Of a stretch of DNA of 64,000 nt, positions 15,049 to 26,526 are shown piece by piece (within the stretch, counting starts at the first letter, position 1; each line of letters begins with the position of its first letter). The position numbers and the translations under genes were made by a program. The notes under the pieces were generated by a model. It was given only the letters and a program-made list of their open reading frames with translations, did no database searches and was not told the origin of the DNA. This DNA is from Vitrella brassicaformis (taxonomy: Eukaryota > Sar > Vitrellaceae). Location of the stretch: contig CDMY01000947.1 of the NCBI GenBank assembly GCA_001179505.1, positions 1 to 64,000 of the forward strand, in the 5' to 3' direction.

Positions 15049-15508
15049 TGGCGGGGTGCCGCAGTGATGCGTGCAGCGACTGCATGATACTGTGTATAGA
15101 AACACATGGTACGTACGTGTATATAATGCATACACACATATATATTTGTGAGTGAGTGGCCCTGCCTGACTGTCTGTCTGTCTGTCTGTCTGTGAGTGTG
15201 TGAGTGAGTGCATTGATTGGTGTGGGCCATGAGTAAGCGATTCAATCGGCCGGCCAGCCAGGCCAGCCGTGCGTTGCAGACAAAGGATGGATGGGTGCTA
15301 TACGTGGTGATGGGTGGAGGGATGGAATATTGATGACAGACATCGATATCCATGACGTCTGCACATTCCCTCGTCCGCAGAGACGGACGGACTCTTCACA
15401 CGGTGAACTCAAGTCATTCGAGTCAGCCGAGCCATCAACATGACGCACACGGGCATGAAGTATTCGGCTGCAGTCCCGATACTATGCGTCACGCTTGCCA
15501 GCCCGCCC
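15049..15508. other. 3' spacer after atypical kinase
   Basis: Contains a CTGT run (about 15172-15191) and AT-rich flanks. No coding or RNA feature is seen. Confidence 0.55.
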
Positions 15509-15637
15509 TCATGCCAGCTTGAATACCTCCAGCTCATCGATGGCAAAGTGCCATCCCTTCACAGACACAGGCAGACACACTCGGTCATCGTTCCAGCCAT
15601 TATCGCTCGGCCTGACACCCGGCCGCTGCCACAGTGT
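15509..15637 (-). pseudogene. Isolated C-terminal fragment of a BTB/TLDc-like gene
   Basis: The minus strand reads VRPSDNGWNDDRVCLP, then VSVKGWHFAIDELEVFKLA and a stop. This aligns almost residue for residue with the C terminus of the intact BTB/TLDc-like gene at 46578-48965 (VKPSDRGWDGDVVFLP, VSVKGWQFEIDELEAYKLA, stop). Nothing upstream on this strand continues the protein, because the inverted repeat begins about 10 bases away. It is probably the displaced 3' end of the broken gene at 21544-22954, with a middle section of roughly 250 codons missing from both pieces. Confidence 0.75.
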
Positions 15638-15646
15638 GTATGCACT

Positions 15647-16953
15647 CGGCCGGTGAAACGAATGTGTGTGACGGGTGTTGCTGTTGTGGGCGTGGTGGTG
15701 ATGCGAGCAATTCAAGAACGGACTCGTTATGCGTCCGTCCAGCCTGGCTGCCACGCGTCTGTCTGTCTGTCTATGGTCCCCCAGTTCCCTCCCTCCCTCC
15801 CCACCTGCCCACCCAGCCATACGAATGCACAGTACACACACAGGTATCCACACATCATCATGACTGATCTTATGCGCACCCTATCGACGGCCGAAAAACC
15901 ATAGGGCGGCTGCTCGATCTCGTCCGCTCCATGGCAGTGCCGCCGGCATCCATCCATCGCACTCTCAGACCGCTGCCCATGAAGCTTGCAGTCCGTCCAA
16001 CACGAGACTCAATCACACAGGGCAGGCAGGCAGGCAGAAATGCGAGCAGCAAACCCAGCCACACTCACTCGCCCACCCCGAGCCGAGAAAACAACCACGT
16101 GGAGTGACTGACTGACTGACGCGTGGCCCTGCCCTGCCCGCCATCCGCCAGCCGAACTCATCCCATCCGCCACACGATACACAGGCGGCTGAACAGTCAC
16201 ACACACACACGCACAGAGAGAGGGAGAGGGAGAGGGAGTGGGAGAGAGAAGAGGCCACACAAATGTCTGTCATGACAACTCTTAACTCTCCTTCCAAGCA
16301 CCCAATGCGCACCTCGGTCGGTTCTATCGGTGGCGGGTGTTGAGGTGGTGCTGGGGGTACATCTGTGCCATCAGCAGCCGCTGCATCGCACTCTCAGCAA
16401 TGCCCCCACCGCCGCCCATGACGCTTGCAGTCGCCTGTGGGAGCACCTGTGCAATCGCCGGGAAGGGCTGGGGATGATGGTGCTGCGGGTGAGGGTTAGG
16501 ATGGCTGTGGGGGTGTGCTACGGGCACCTCCCTTGCAGTCGCCGCACCGGCAGGCCACTGCCCCCACAGTGTCACGGCCTGCGGGTGCTGCCGCAGTTGG
16601 TACGGGTAGCCATTCGGCAGCTGCTGGGCGTATCTGATGTGACTGGCACGGGTGACGGGGCCGGGGTTGGGGATGCCGGCGCGGGGCATGATGGGGGCGT
16701 ATCCACCGAACAAACTCGCCGGCACATCTGGGGCGAACACACAGCACACACAGCACACAAAGGATAGATAGATCCATGACATGACTGACGGGGTCCCCTC
16801 TGGCTGGTCTGGTCTCTGTGCATCGCATCGCATCCCATCGCATCTACCATTCCTGTATCCGCTGCGTGTGCGGGTACCATCACCAACAGTTCCTCCCACG
16901 GCATGGGCCTTGGACGCCTCGCCCATCGCAACCCCACTGCCGCCGCCCCTGCT
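15647..16953. repeat. Left arm of a 1.3 kb inverted repeat
   Basis: This segment is the near-identical reverse complement of 22955-24300. It includes the last exons of the USP gene (16324 onward) plus about 680 bases of its 3' flank. The arms differ by substitutions and small indels: an extra 18 bases in the other arm (a second copy of a QLRQHP-like hexapeptide), a different number of CACACAG units, and extra bases near 23740. The two copies are therefore distinct loci and not a simple assembly echo. Confidence 0.85.
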
Positions 16954-19900
16954 GGTGGGCCGAGCCAAACCCTTGCCGCTCAGATCGCCCTTGGCCTGCT
17001 GCCACTGGCAGTCCACGGCGGAAGATGCCGCTGCTGCCGCTGCTGCTGACGTGGCCACCATGGTGCTGGTGGCGATCTGCGGCTTGTTGCCACCGATGCC
17101 CGTGTGGCGTGTGTGTGGGTTGCTGGGGGGCAGCTGCAGCGGGGGGAAGAATGGGCGGTACCCGGGGCACGCAGACGACGACGAAGCCGCGGCAGGGGTG
17201 GTGGCCGACACACCGTTGGCATTGGCGTTGGCCTGGACCGTCGGCGGCTGCTTCTGCTTGCTCGACGAAGCCCTGTATGAGGGCGCCACTGCAACCACCA
17301 CACGGCACAGCACAGCACACATCAATGGATGGATGAGTGGATGTGTGTGTGTGTGTCGGTTTCCCCGCCTTGCTTTGCTTACTCCTGCGGGGCTGCGGCT
17401 GCACGAACGCCGGCTGCCCGAAGGAGGCATATGCGCAGGGCGACGAGAGCATCGGCTGGTAAGCCGAGGCCGACACACCGAGATCAGGGCCACTACCGAA
17501 AGCGCCGAAACTGCCGCCCGCCGGCTGCCCGAGGCCGTACTGGTGGTGCTGGGAGAAGTGCAGGGGAGGCCGAGGCCGCCCGCCGTCAGCCCCGGCCCCA
17601 CTCTTGGCGGCCTGTCTCGTGCGGCCGCTGATGTTGGTGGCTTCGTTGCTGTTGGTGGCCAGAGGGCGTGATGGGGGCAGAATGGGGAGGATGGGGGGAG
17701 GCTTGACGAGTGCTGGTGCTGCGGGTGCCGCTGCCTCGCTCTCCCTGTTGCTGCCCGCATCGCCCGTGTCGATGCTCTCGCACACCTTGCCCACCAAAAG
17801 AGAGCGGCGACGCAGTCTCTCTGTCCGAGCTCTCGCAGCGGCCGTCTCGCCCGCGGCCCTGCGCGGCGCCATCACAACGTCGGCATCAACTTCAACATCG
17901 ACGGTTGCCACCTCTCCGTCAGCAGCATTAGCAGCAGCCTTGCGGCGCCTCTTGCTGCGCCCCCCATTCTCGGCACTGGCGCCGCTGCTGTCATTCTTGA
18001 TGACGGACTCGTCGTCTGTGTCGATGGACGGCGGCGAGGGTGAGCGCTTCCTGACCTGCCGCTGGCGGGTCGACCTGCGGCGGCCCGCTCCGAGCCCAGT
18101 GTCCTCCGAGGGCTCCGAGCCCTCCTGCTGCGAGGGGGAGGGCGTGTCGTGTTGGGGGGGCGGGGGCGGACGGGGGGGCAGCACCATCGACGGCACCCCG
18201 TCGCGCGAGTAGTAGGCCATGTAGGCCTGCAGACAGCCAGCCATGGGATTGAAACACACACAGACAGACAGACAAGGTGGGAGGATGTTGTGTGTGTGTG
18301 TGNNNNNNNNNNNNNNNNNNNNNNNNNNNNNNNNNNNNNNNNNNNNNNNNNNNNNNNNNNNNNNNNNNNNNNNNNNNNNNNNNNNNNNNNNNNNNNNNNN
18401 NNNNNNNNNNNNNNNNNNNNNNNNNNNNNNNNNNNNNNNNNNNNNNNNNNNNNNNNNNNNNNNNNNNNNNNNNNNNNNNNNNNNNNNNNNNNNNNNNNNN
18501 NNNNNNNNNNNNNNNNNNNNNNNNNNNNNNNNNNNNNNNNNNNNNNNNNNNNNNNNNNNNNNNNNNNNNNNNNNNNNNNNNNNNNNNNNNNNNNNNNNNN
18601 NNGGGGCCTGAGTGGGTGCCTTGCCTTGCCCACCTGCTGGGAGAGGACAAAGTCGTCGTCGGTGAATTCGGCCACGGGGCGGGAGTCGTCATACAGGCAC
18701 CAGCGGGGCCTGCATGGACCTGTGGGGGCTGGCCAAGCCGACACACGACACGTGACACACACACATAACAGACAGGCAGACAGACAGATGGATGGACGGA
18801 CACGTGTGCATGTGCAGAGAGAGAAAAGGTGGGTTGAATGACGCGATGCACCCACACACCCATCAGTGACGTGACATGACGTACCTTTCTCCTTGGAGTC
18901 GCCATCGTCCTGCACGAGGGAGTACACGGCGTAGTGACCCTGAACAGCACTCGAACCCTTGTGGACCACAACGGCTGACGACCACAGACACAGACACAAG
19001 ACAGAGGGAGAGAGTCACACACACGTGCGGTGCATTGCGCATGGCTGCCTCCCTCCCGCCACTCAGCTGAGCTCACCCACCGGTCAGTTTGTGTGCCCCC
19101 CGTTTGCCGTCCCCCGCGTCGATGTGCATGTCCGACGAGGATGCGGCCGCCGAGCCGCTCTTGGCGGCGTAGGCGTCGAGGTCCAACTCCAACGGCAATT
19201 CTACGTGGGTCTCCACCTGCAGAGACACAGACACAGACCAATCGGTGGATGGGATGGAGGGGTGTGGGCTGTCGCTCTCCCTCTCCCTCTCTCTCCCTGT
19301 GTGTGTGTGTATGTGTGGTGCCCCTGTACATACCTTGTCATTGGGGTCCTGGTTGCGCTTCAACTGCAGGATGGCCACTTCCGGCACCACAGACAAACTG
19401 GTGGCCTTGCAGGCGTCACACTTGCACCCACAGGCCTCGCAGAAGTACCTGACACACACACATACACAGAGAGACACAGAGACACACAGAGACAGAGGGA
19501 TACACAGGCGACAGGTGCTGTGTGTGTTGACTGGATTGGGTGGGTCAGGTGCCTCCCTCCTTACACACCGGTCGTCTCCCTCCAGTGACTCGTCTGCGAA
19601 GTGCGATCTGATGCACTCGTCAACGGTAGCAGACTGCCAAAGGACACACAGGGAGGGACAGGCACAGACAGAGCAGAGAGATGCAACAAACACATCCCTC
19701 CCTCCCTGCCTGCCTGCCTCTGTGTCTGTCTGTCCGATGGGTGGGTGCGGGCGGTACGGTCCACCGTGAGTGTGTACCTCGTCCGTCATGTGGTTGTCAG
19801 GGATGGGGACGGACATGATCCACTGCGGCTCATCCCGCGGACTGACCTTGTCGCAACACTTGCACCTCACCGACGTCCGCTGCACGCCTGATCGACGCAA

Positions 19901-21306
19901 CCAACAATAGCGAGCGACAAACACACCACAAATCAGTGGGCTGGGCAAGGGGATGGTGGTGCGGACCGACCTCTGAAGAGTTTGGAGACGGGCGTCTCGG
20001 TGGTGTGGTCGGCTCCCGCCTGCTCGAGGCTGATGTCGGTGGAAGGCCCCTTGTCCGACACCTGGTCCGCCAGCATCTCGCGGTGGACGGTGTCCAGAAA
20101 GAAGGTCGTCGCCTCTGCAACGTCCTCCTGGTTGCCAACGCCTGCACACACAGAGAGACAGAGAGACAGAGAGGGAGACGTGTGTGGGGGCGGGGGGAGG
20201 GGGGGAGGGAGGGAGGGCGTGTTTGTGTCTGTCGTGCGGTGCCTGACCGAAGTTGGGGCACGTCCGCATGAGCGTGTAGAAGAAGGTGCTGGGTGTGATC
20301 TTGAGATTCTGACAGTCGGCCTTGTCCAGCAGCACCCCGTTGCGCTCAGCCGCCCGCTCCTTCGATGCCCTCTCCTTGTCGCCAACACTCCACATGGCAC
20401 TGATGCATCCATCCATCAAGCCAGACAACACACATAGAGGGAGGGACAGATGAGCGAGGGAGGCCTTGTCTGTCTGTGGTCTCTTTGTGGGTGGGTGCTT
20501 AAGTGTGGTGCTTCCTTCCTTGGCTCCTACCTACCTTGTCACGAGGACCGTCTCCCACAGCAGTGACGACCTCGGTGCCTTCTGGTCGGCTCTGGTGGTG
20601 CGCCCGCCCCTCCCCAGACGGCCGAGGCCGTCTGGGCCCTTGGCTGCACACACACGAATCAACAAACAGGCAGAGCAGTGAGCATCAATGGTGGACTTGT
20701 CCCGCCTCCACCTGTCTGTCTGTCTGTCTGTCTGTCTGAATAAGTTGGCATCAGTCAAACGTACCGCTGAGCTTTGGAGCGAAGGCTTCGAACCGACGAA
20801 CGAGGGACTGCTTCCTCAGGCTATACGACGCCCCGCCTGATCGACAGACAGAGAAGAGAAGGAGTCCAACCAAGGATGCAGTCAGTGTGTGCGTCGTCTG
20901 TCGCCCTGTGCTGTGCTGTGCTGCCTTGTCGGGTGACTCGGCTTCTTACTGGTTAGCAAGAAGCCGACCAGTGGCCGCACCCTCAGCACGCCTTGCAGCA
21001 GGACCGAAAGGAAGCAGCTATTCCTCTCGACGTTCGAGAAGACCACGTGCCTAGGGGACTGCAACCCACGCATACAGCCACAACAGCACCATATAGCACT
21101 GCACAATCCCCCGAGAGACGAGAAATGCCCTCCAGGTCGCTCACCCGCTGCAGCGACTTTTCGTCGTAGGGCGTCGGGCTTGCGAACTCGGCGCTGTCAG
21201 AGGCTACGGTGAGGGTGGACACCCTCCTCTTGGGTGCGGTTCGTGAAGCGGGGCGGGGCGGCGGTGACTGGGCGGCTGAGCTGGAGCGGCCTTTTCGGCC
21301 TGACAT
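16324..21306 (-). CDS. Ubiquitin-specific protease (C19 family) with long disordered tail
   Basis: A deubiquitinase of the USP family. The ATG at 21306 gives MSGRKGRSSSAAQS, a basic N terminus. The next exon holds the Cys box, NVERNSCFLSVLLQGVLRV, with SC as nucleophile region. Zinc-knuckle-like pairs follow (CKCCDKVSPRDEP, then CEACGCKCDAC). The His box is GSSAVQGHYAVYSLVQ, then WCLYDDSRPVAEF, and after the gap AYMAYYSRDG, the usual end of the domain. A low-complexity tail of over 500 residues follows, rich in Pro, Ala, Ser, Gln and His, with basic patches (RRRSTRQRQVRKRS, SKRRRKAAA) that could be nuclear signals. The tail ends at 16324 inside the inverted repeat. A 300-base N gap interrupts the gene at 18303-18602, so one splice junction is unseen. 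Partial copies of its 5' exons lie at 25981-27195. Confidence 0.85.
18303..18602. other. Assembly gap (300 N)
   Basis: Exactly 300 N bases, bordered on the left by a TG microsatellite and on the right by USP coding sequence (DDDFVLSQQVGKA on the minus strand). It lies in or next to an intron just before the AYMAYYSR exon. The round length suggests a placeholder rather than a measured distance. Confidence 0.95.
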
Positions 21307-21543
21307 TGTGGGGCGGGCTGCTGCGCGGGCTGCTTCTCCCCCTCGGCTCCTCTCCCCTCGCGAGCTGGAGCTCCAGCTCGCAAAGTCTAATCGGTTTTGT
21401 ACGAACACCGAGGTCGGCCCCTGAGGGCAGATGCTGTGTTTCTGCGTGAGGATCATTGAGGGCTGATCCTCTTTTGCATCATCGGAGGTGCTGGTTTATA
21501 TATCGCCATCTGCAGATCTCGCTGTTGTTGTGTCATTTGCAAG
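21307..21543. promoter_or_regulatory. Head-to-head promoter with 22-base perfect palindrome
   Basis: The 237-base spacer separates the USP start (minus) from the start of the broken BTB gene (plus). It contains a perfect palindrome at 21360-21381 made of GCGAGCTGGAG and its reverse complement, so the window's recurrent GCGAGCT/AGCTCGC motif is present once on each strand, facing each gene. The minus-strand copy lies about 54 bases from the USP ATG. This supports 21306 as the real start rather than an upstream in-frame codon. Confidence 0.6.
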
Positions 21544-22954
21544 ATGTCGGGCACCGATGCGGTCGCGGCGGCGGCAGCAGCAGCAGCAGCAGCCTCTGGT
21601 GGCCGGGGGACCTGGCGCGTGTCGGCGGCAGATGAGAGCAGCGACGTCGGCACATGGCTGGAGATGAGCACAGACATGGCCAGTGACCTCATCGTCGCAC
21701 TCAAGAAGAAAGACGCTGGCCGATAGATATCGAGCAGCGTTAGCAGGCCCTGGGAGGCCCCTCACAGGACCCATACATAGTGCCCACGGTAAGGCGGGAA
21801 TTGGATGAGGGATGTCTGCAATGGCAGCTGATCTGTGCATGTGGATGGTGCAGGTGCAGCTGATGAGTTGTGTGTGCTGCGAGGTGGCGTGTTGGCCACT
21901 CTGTGTGGTGAATGGGCGGTTTGACGAGGGAGGCGCTGATCAAGGATCCCAACGAGTGGTCAGCCCGGCCGGCAGTCAGTCCGTTAGGACAGGGCAACTG
22001 TCCACCGTCTGTGTGCGTTTCCCTCAGGCTCATCAATCGGCGAGTTGGCCGTATACGAGGTTGGGGATGTGGACGACATCACACAGCCCGACGCCAAACA
22101 GAACGACGCCACATTCAGGTGTGTACGCACCGACACAATGGGGAGGGGATGAATGGCATTGGCGCACTGTGGTCTCCATCCATCTGTGTGTGTGGTGCTG
22201 CAGCCAGCTATTGGGTAGAGTACCTGACGGCCAATCCCTCCAATTGAGGAGACACCACCGCCACGCACGTCCACATCCCGCCCGCCCGTCACACGGGACA
22301 ATCCGACCCCAGCAGCAGGACGGCCAGGGTGAGGGTGAGGGTGAGCAGCCCGAGGTCGATCCAGCCAGTGGCGATGCGATCCGGTGTCTGTGGCGGCCCA
22401 GCTGCCCGACATCATCCGCAAGGCCATGGCGGAGAGAGAAGGCCTGCGAGCACCAGAGGCTCATAGCCATCAAACCACTACTCAAATCGGGCAATATATA
22501 ATGAGGACGATGCGGTAGGTAAATCAACCACGACCGACGGAGACTACAGCTCGTTTGCCGATCGATGGGCGGCTCCATCTGTCTATCTGTGTGAGTGTCT
22601 TTGGTGTGTTGTGTGTTCAGTTGCTGTCGATTGACGTCTTTGGGACGACAGTGACGATCACCATGACCGTGGCCAAAGGGCGACGACTCAACCTTGGCCA
22701 ATCGGTTCATCAAGTACACAATGACAACCCAATGGCTACACCGCACAGCCATCCCTCCCTGCCACGTGTGTGTGTCAGGCAGGTATGCCCTTCTGTGATG
22801 ACGGTTTGGTGCCGGTGGACTACGTGCGGCGCGTTGTCGACATCGTCACGCGGGCGTACATCAATCGACAGAGCAATCACGGCCGAGGACGTTCAGAGCT
22901 CCCGGGGCGACACCAATGACGAGGCCTTCCGGAATGCGCTGAACATGTCATGTG
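21544..22954 (+). pseudogene. Broken BTB (K-tetramerisation)/TLDc-like gene, 5' two thirds
   Basis: A degraded paralogue of the gene at 46578-48965. In order: MSGTDAVAAAAAAAAAA (alanine-rich start like the intact gene); near 22030 SIGELAVYEVGDVDDITQPD, matching LVGELILYSGEQVDNVTLTP; near 22208 YWVEYLTANPS, matching YWAELLLSDPS; near 22470 AIKPLLKSGN, matching AIKPLLKTGN; near 22620 LLSIDVFGTTVTITMTVAKG, matching LVSIDVLGQKITVTKAVAK; and near 22885 ITAEDVQSSRGD...ALNMS, matching ITAADVQGARGD...ALIMS. Frames shift and stops interrupt between these islands, and the BTB core exon is not recognisable. Similarity ends at the edge of the inverted repeat (22955). The missing C terminus sits on the opposite strand at 15509-15637. 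Confidence 0.75.
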
Positions 22955-23596
22955 AGCAGGGGCGGCGGCAGTGGTGTTGCGATGGGCGAGGCGTCCAAGG
23001 CCCATGCCGTGGGAGGAACTGTTGGTGATGGTACCCGCACACGCAGCGGATACAGGAATGGTAGATGCGATGGGATGCGATGCGATGCACAGAGACCAGA
23101 CCAGCCAGAGGGGACCCCGTCAGTCATGTCATGGATCTATCTATCCTTTGTGTGCTGTGTGTTCGCCCCAGATGTGCCGGCGAGTTTGTTCGGTGAATAC
23201 GCCCCCATCATGCCCCGCGCCGGCATCCCCAACCCCGGCCCCGTCACCCGTGCCAGTCACATCAGATACGCCCAGCAGCTGCCCAATGGCTACCCGTACC
23301 AACTGCGGCAGCACCCGTACCAACTGCGGCACCACCCGCAGGCCGTGACACTGTGGGGGCAGTGGCCTGCCGGTGCGGCGACTGCAAGGGAGGTGCCCGT
23401 AGCACACCCCCACAGCCATCCTAACCCTCACCCGCAGCACCATCATCCCCAGCCCTTCCCGGCGATTGCACAGGTGCTCCCACAGGCGACTGCAAGCGTC
23501 ATGGGCGGCGGTGGGGGCATTGCTGAGAGTGCGATGCAGCGGCTGCTGATGGCCCAGATGTACCCCCAGCACCACCTCAACACCCGCCACCGATAG
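22955..23596 (+). pseudogene. Orphan copy of the USP C-terminal tail
   Basis: The plus strand encodes RGGGSGVAMGEASKAHAVGG, then APDVPASLFGEYAPIMPRAG and a His/Pro/Gln-rich end, HHLNTRHR, then stop. This is the same tail as the minus-strand USP end at 16324-16953, with the intron between. There is no USP catalytic domain upstream on this strand, so the piece is cut off from its gene. The reading frame is intact, which suggests a recent duplication. Confidence 0.75.
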
Positions 23597-24300
23597 AACC
23601 GACCGAGGTGCGCATTGGGTGCTTGGAAGGAGAGTTAAGAGTTCACATGACAGACATTTGTGTGGCCTCTTCTCTCTCCCTCTCTCCCTCTCTCCCTCTC
23701 CCTCTGTGTGTGTGTGTGTGTGTGTGACTGTTCAGCCGCCTGTGCATCCCCCCCACGTGGCGGATGGGACGCCAGATGGATGGGTGGATGAGCTCGGCTG
23801 GCGGATGGCGGGCAGGGCAGGGCAGGGCCACGCGTCAGTCAGTCAGTCACTCCACGTGGTTGTTTTCTCGGCTCGGGGTGGGCGAGTGAGTGTGGCTGGG
23901 TTTGCTGCTCGCATTTCTGCCTGCCTGCCTGCCCTGTGTGATTGAGTCTCGTGTTGGACGGACTGCAAGCTTCATGGGCAGCGGTCTGAGAGTGCGATGG
24001 ATGGATGCCGGCGGCACTGCCATGGAGCGGACGAGATCGAGCAGCCGCCCTATGGTTTTTCGGCCGTCGATAGGGTGCGCATAAGATCAGTCATGATGAT
24101 GTGTGGATACCTGTGTGTGTACTGTGCATTCGTATGGCTGGGTGGGCAGGTGGGGAGGGAGGGAGGGAAGTGGGGGACCACAGGCAGACAGACGCATGGC
24201 AGCCAGGCTGGACGGACGCATGACCAGTCCGTCCTTGAGTTGCTCGCACGCAACACGCCCACAAAGTTACACCTGTCACAAACATTCGTTTCACCGGCCG
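22955..24300. repeat. Right arm of a 1.3 kb inverted repeat
   Basis: Reverse-complement copy of 15647-16953, about 40 bases longer because of small insertions. Its inner edge abuts the last recognisable codons of the broken BTB gene, so the breakpoint can be placed to within a few bases at AGCAGGGGCGG. Confidence 0.85.
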
Positions 24301-25870
24301 CAACATCAGTCGGCAGTCAAGATGCACGGGCCGCGACGGAACTACACCTCGCTGTGTCCACACATGACAGAAAAGGCCTCAAGTGTGTCCGTCGTGGCTG
24401 TCGGTCCCTCGCATACCGTCGATGCATCCATCCACCTCATATATGAATGCACCGAAAACGACCGCACCCTGGCGTCAACCGCCTCACCTTCGTCGCTCAC
24501 ATTGGACACATATAGCTGCCGTCACAATCCTTTCCAGATGAGCACCAGGCCTTTGCACGACAGCACCGTCTTCACGGCCATTCATCTGCGTTTGCAGCTA
24601 GAAGAGACAGACAACAAGAGACAGACAGACAGACAGGGCTCTCGCGTAGACATGCATCCGTTTTGTATACTTATTGATTACATTCGGTGATTCGGCGTGT
24701 CTCATCATCCTCTGTTTGACCCTCTGGTACGTCCAGTACAGCTCTCGCCAGCCCCCCACATGCTCGTGGGCCTCCAGGCTGCCAGCCACTGCTGGAGTGG
24801 TATGTATGTCATCAGATTGGCCACAGAAAGGCTCCGGATGTGCTGTTTTGTCCTCGCCCTGGGCGAATCGATTCCTCGTAGTCATGCTGGGGTGTGACCA
24901 GCTCGTCCACGACCAACAGGAGCTTTGACTGAGGTGAGTGAGGGAGGAGACACGGCCATGTGGACAAGCAGAGACATGAAGAGAATTATCAGGCGTGTCT
25001 CCGACCTGTAGGTCATGCAGCGTCATGCCGCTCCTTGCCCAGTCGGCCGCGACGCTGAAGAAATGGCACATTAATTACCCCACACAAATGCGGGGTATGC
25101 GATTAACCACTCCCTCCGTCCACATACACACGACAGCAAAAGTTTAATTGCACTGATTGTGGTTGTGCACGCGTCGTGACGGCCGTCGAGGGCGAGTTGC
25201 TCGTCCAGTACGCACCAGCCGGCCAAACTCACAGCTGGCCACATACGGACGTCAAAGACTGCCTGGCCGACCGGGTCGACAGTGAAGGAGGGAGACATTC
25301 GTATGGATCGGTGTCATCTGTTCAATCGAATGCCTAGGAAGGCACAGTCTGACGTGTTCGTCGACTGATGGATGCCATTGGTGGCCGGGTGTCTTTTCCT
25401 GTGTGTATTTATGTATTTGTGTGCTCGCTCAGTGATTCGTTGCATGAGGCTGGAGTGAGTGCTATGGACACACATCACTTGAACGAATTCGAATTCATGT
25501 ACGCGCGTACAGTCAGCCACTGCATGCGGCAAGCAAGAGCTCATCCGACAGCAAGATATGTACGTACAAACGAGAAAGGAACTGTTCGTTCCGCAGACCG
25601 TCTTAAAGCGCGTAACGTACGTACAGCCACCACGAAACCTAATTAAACACTCTCACCCCCACTAGCTGTGGCCGCCAGCCAGCCAGCCAGCACCACACAA
25701 ACATCCATTTATCCCGATTCCTGGAGACAGTGCGAGACAATTGTGAGAATCAGACAGACGAATATAAAATGTAGGCAACGATGCACTCTACCCTTGCTCC
25801 CCCACTGTGGCCGCCAGCCAGCACCACACAAACATCCATCCACATCCCACTGATCCACCCATCCATCCAC
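24301..25870. other. Spacer with weak coding remnants and short repeats
   Basis: No recognised gene. Two copies of a segment of about 35 bases containing GTGGCCGCCAGCCAGC and CACCACACAAACATCC lie near 25667 and 25808. GTACGTAC-type palindromes occur at 25500-25625. A possible minus-strand gene remnant is listed separately. Confidence 0.5.
24812..25298 (-). pseudogene. Possible unrecognised gene remnant
   Basis: The minus strand begins with ATG at 25298 (MSPSFTVDPVGQAVFDVRM), reaches a good donor (GTGAGT) after WPA, has a possible exon VAADWARSGMTLHDLQ after a CAG acceptor near 25040, and another, SKLLLVVDELVTPQHDYEE, ending at a TGA at 24812. Composition is less repetitive than the spacer around it. 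I do not recognise the family. It could be a decayed gene or a short unannotated one. Confidence 0.28.
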
Positions 25871-25980
25871 CACACCAGACAACACACATAGAGGGAGGGA
25901 GGGAGGGACAGATGAGCGAGGGAGGCCTTGTCTGTGGTCTGTTTGTGGGTGCGTGTGGTGCTTCCTTCCTTGGCTCCTAC

Positions 25981-26400
25981 CTACCTTGTCACGAGCACCG
26001 TCTCCCAGAGGAGTGAGGAACTCGGTGCCTTCTGCTCCGCTCGAAGGGTGCGGCCTCCCCTCGCCAGATGCCCGAGGTGCTCTGTGCCCTTGTCTGCACA
26101 GACACAAGAATCAACAAAGGGGCAGAGCAGTGAGCGGTGGTGGACTTCTCCCGCCTCCACCTGTCTGTCTGTCTGTCTGTCTGAATAAGTTGGCATCAGT
26201 CAAACGTACCGCTGAGCCGGGGAGTGTACGTCTCGAAGCGCCGGATGAGTGAGTCCTTCCGCTGGGTGTACGATTGACCGCCTGTTTGACAGACAGAGAA
26301 CGATGCAGTCAGTTTGTTATCGGAGGTTATGGTGAGCTATCGGAGGTTATGGTGAGCGTTGAGGCCCTCCCCTTGGCCGCCGTCGGCAACAGTCCACATC
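25981..26400 (-). pseudogene. Partial USP exon copy B
   Basis: Contains intact-looking copies of two USP exons: SYTQRKDSLIRRFETYTPRL (about 26217-26280, compare SYSLRKQSLVRRFEAFAPKL) and KGTEHLGHLARGGRTLRA to the end WETVLVTR (25981-26095). The Cys-box exon is absent. Upstream, a 20-base tandem duplication at about 26319-26358 resembles the USP first exon. Flanking spacer with GGGAGGGAGGGACAGATGAGCGA is copied as well. Confidence 0.7.
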
Positions 26401-26526
26401 CCACTGATCCATCCATCCATCACACCAGACAGACAACACACATAGAGGGAGGGAGGGACAGATGAGCGACGCCGTGTCTGTGGTCTGTTTGTGGGTGCGT
26501 GTGGTGCTTCCTTCTCTGGCTCCTAC

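Noticed and set aside
16781-17671. 296-codon plus-strand open frame
   Set aside because: Antisense to the low-complexity, GC-rich USP tail, with no motif of its own.
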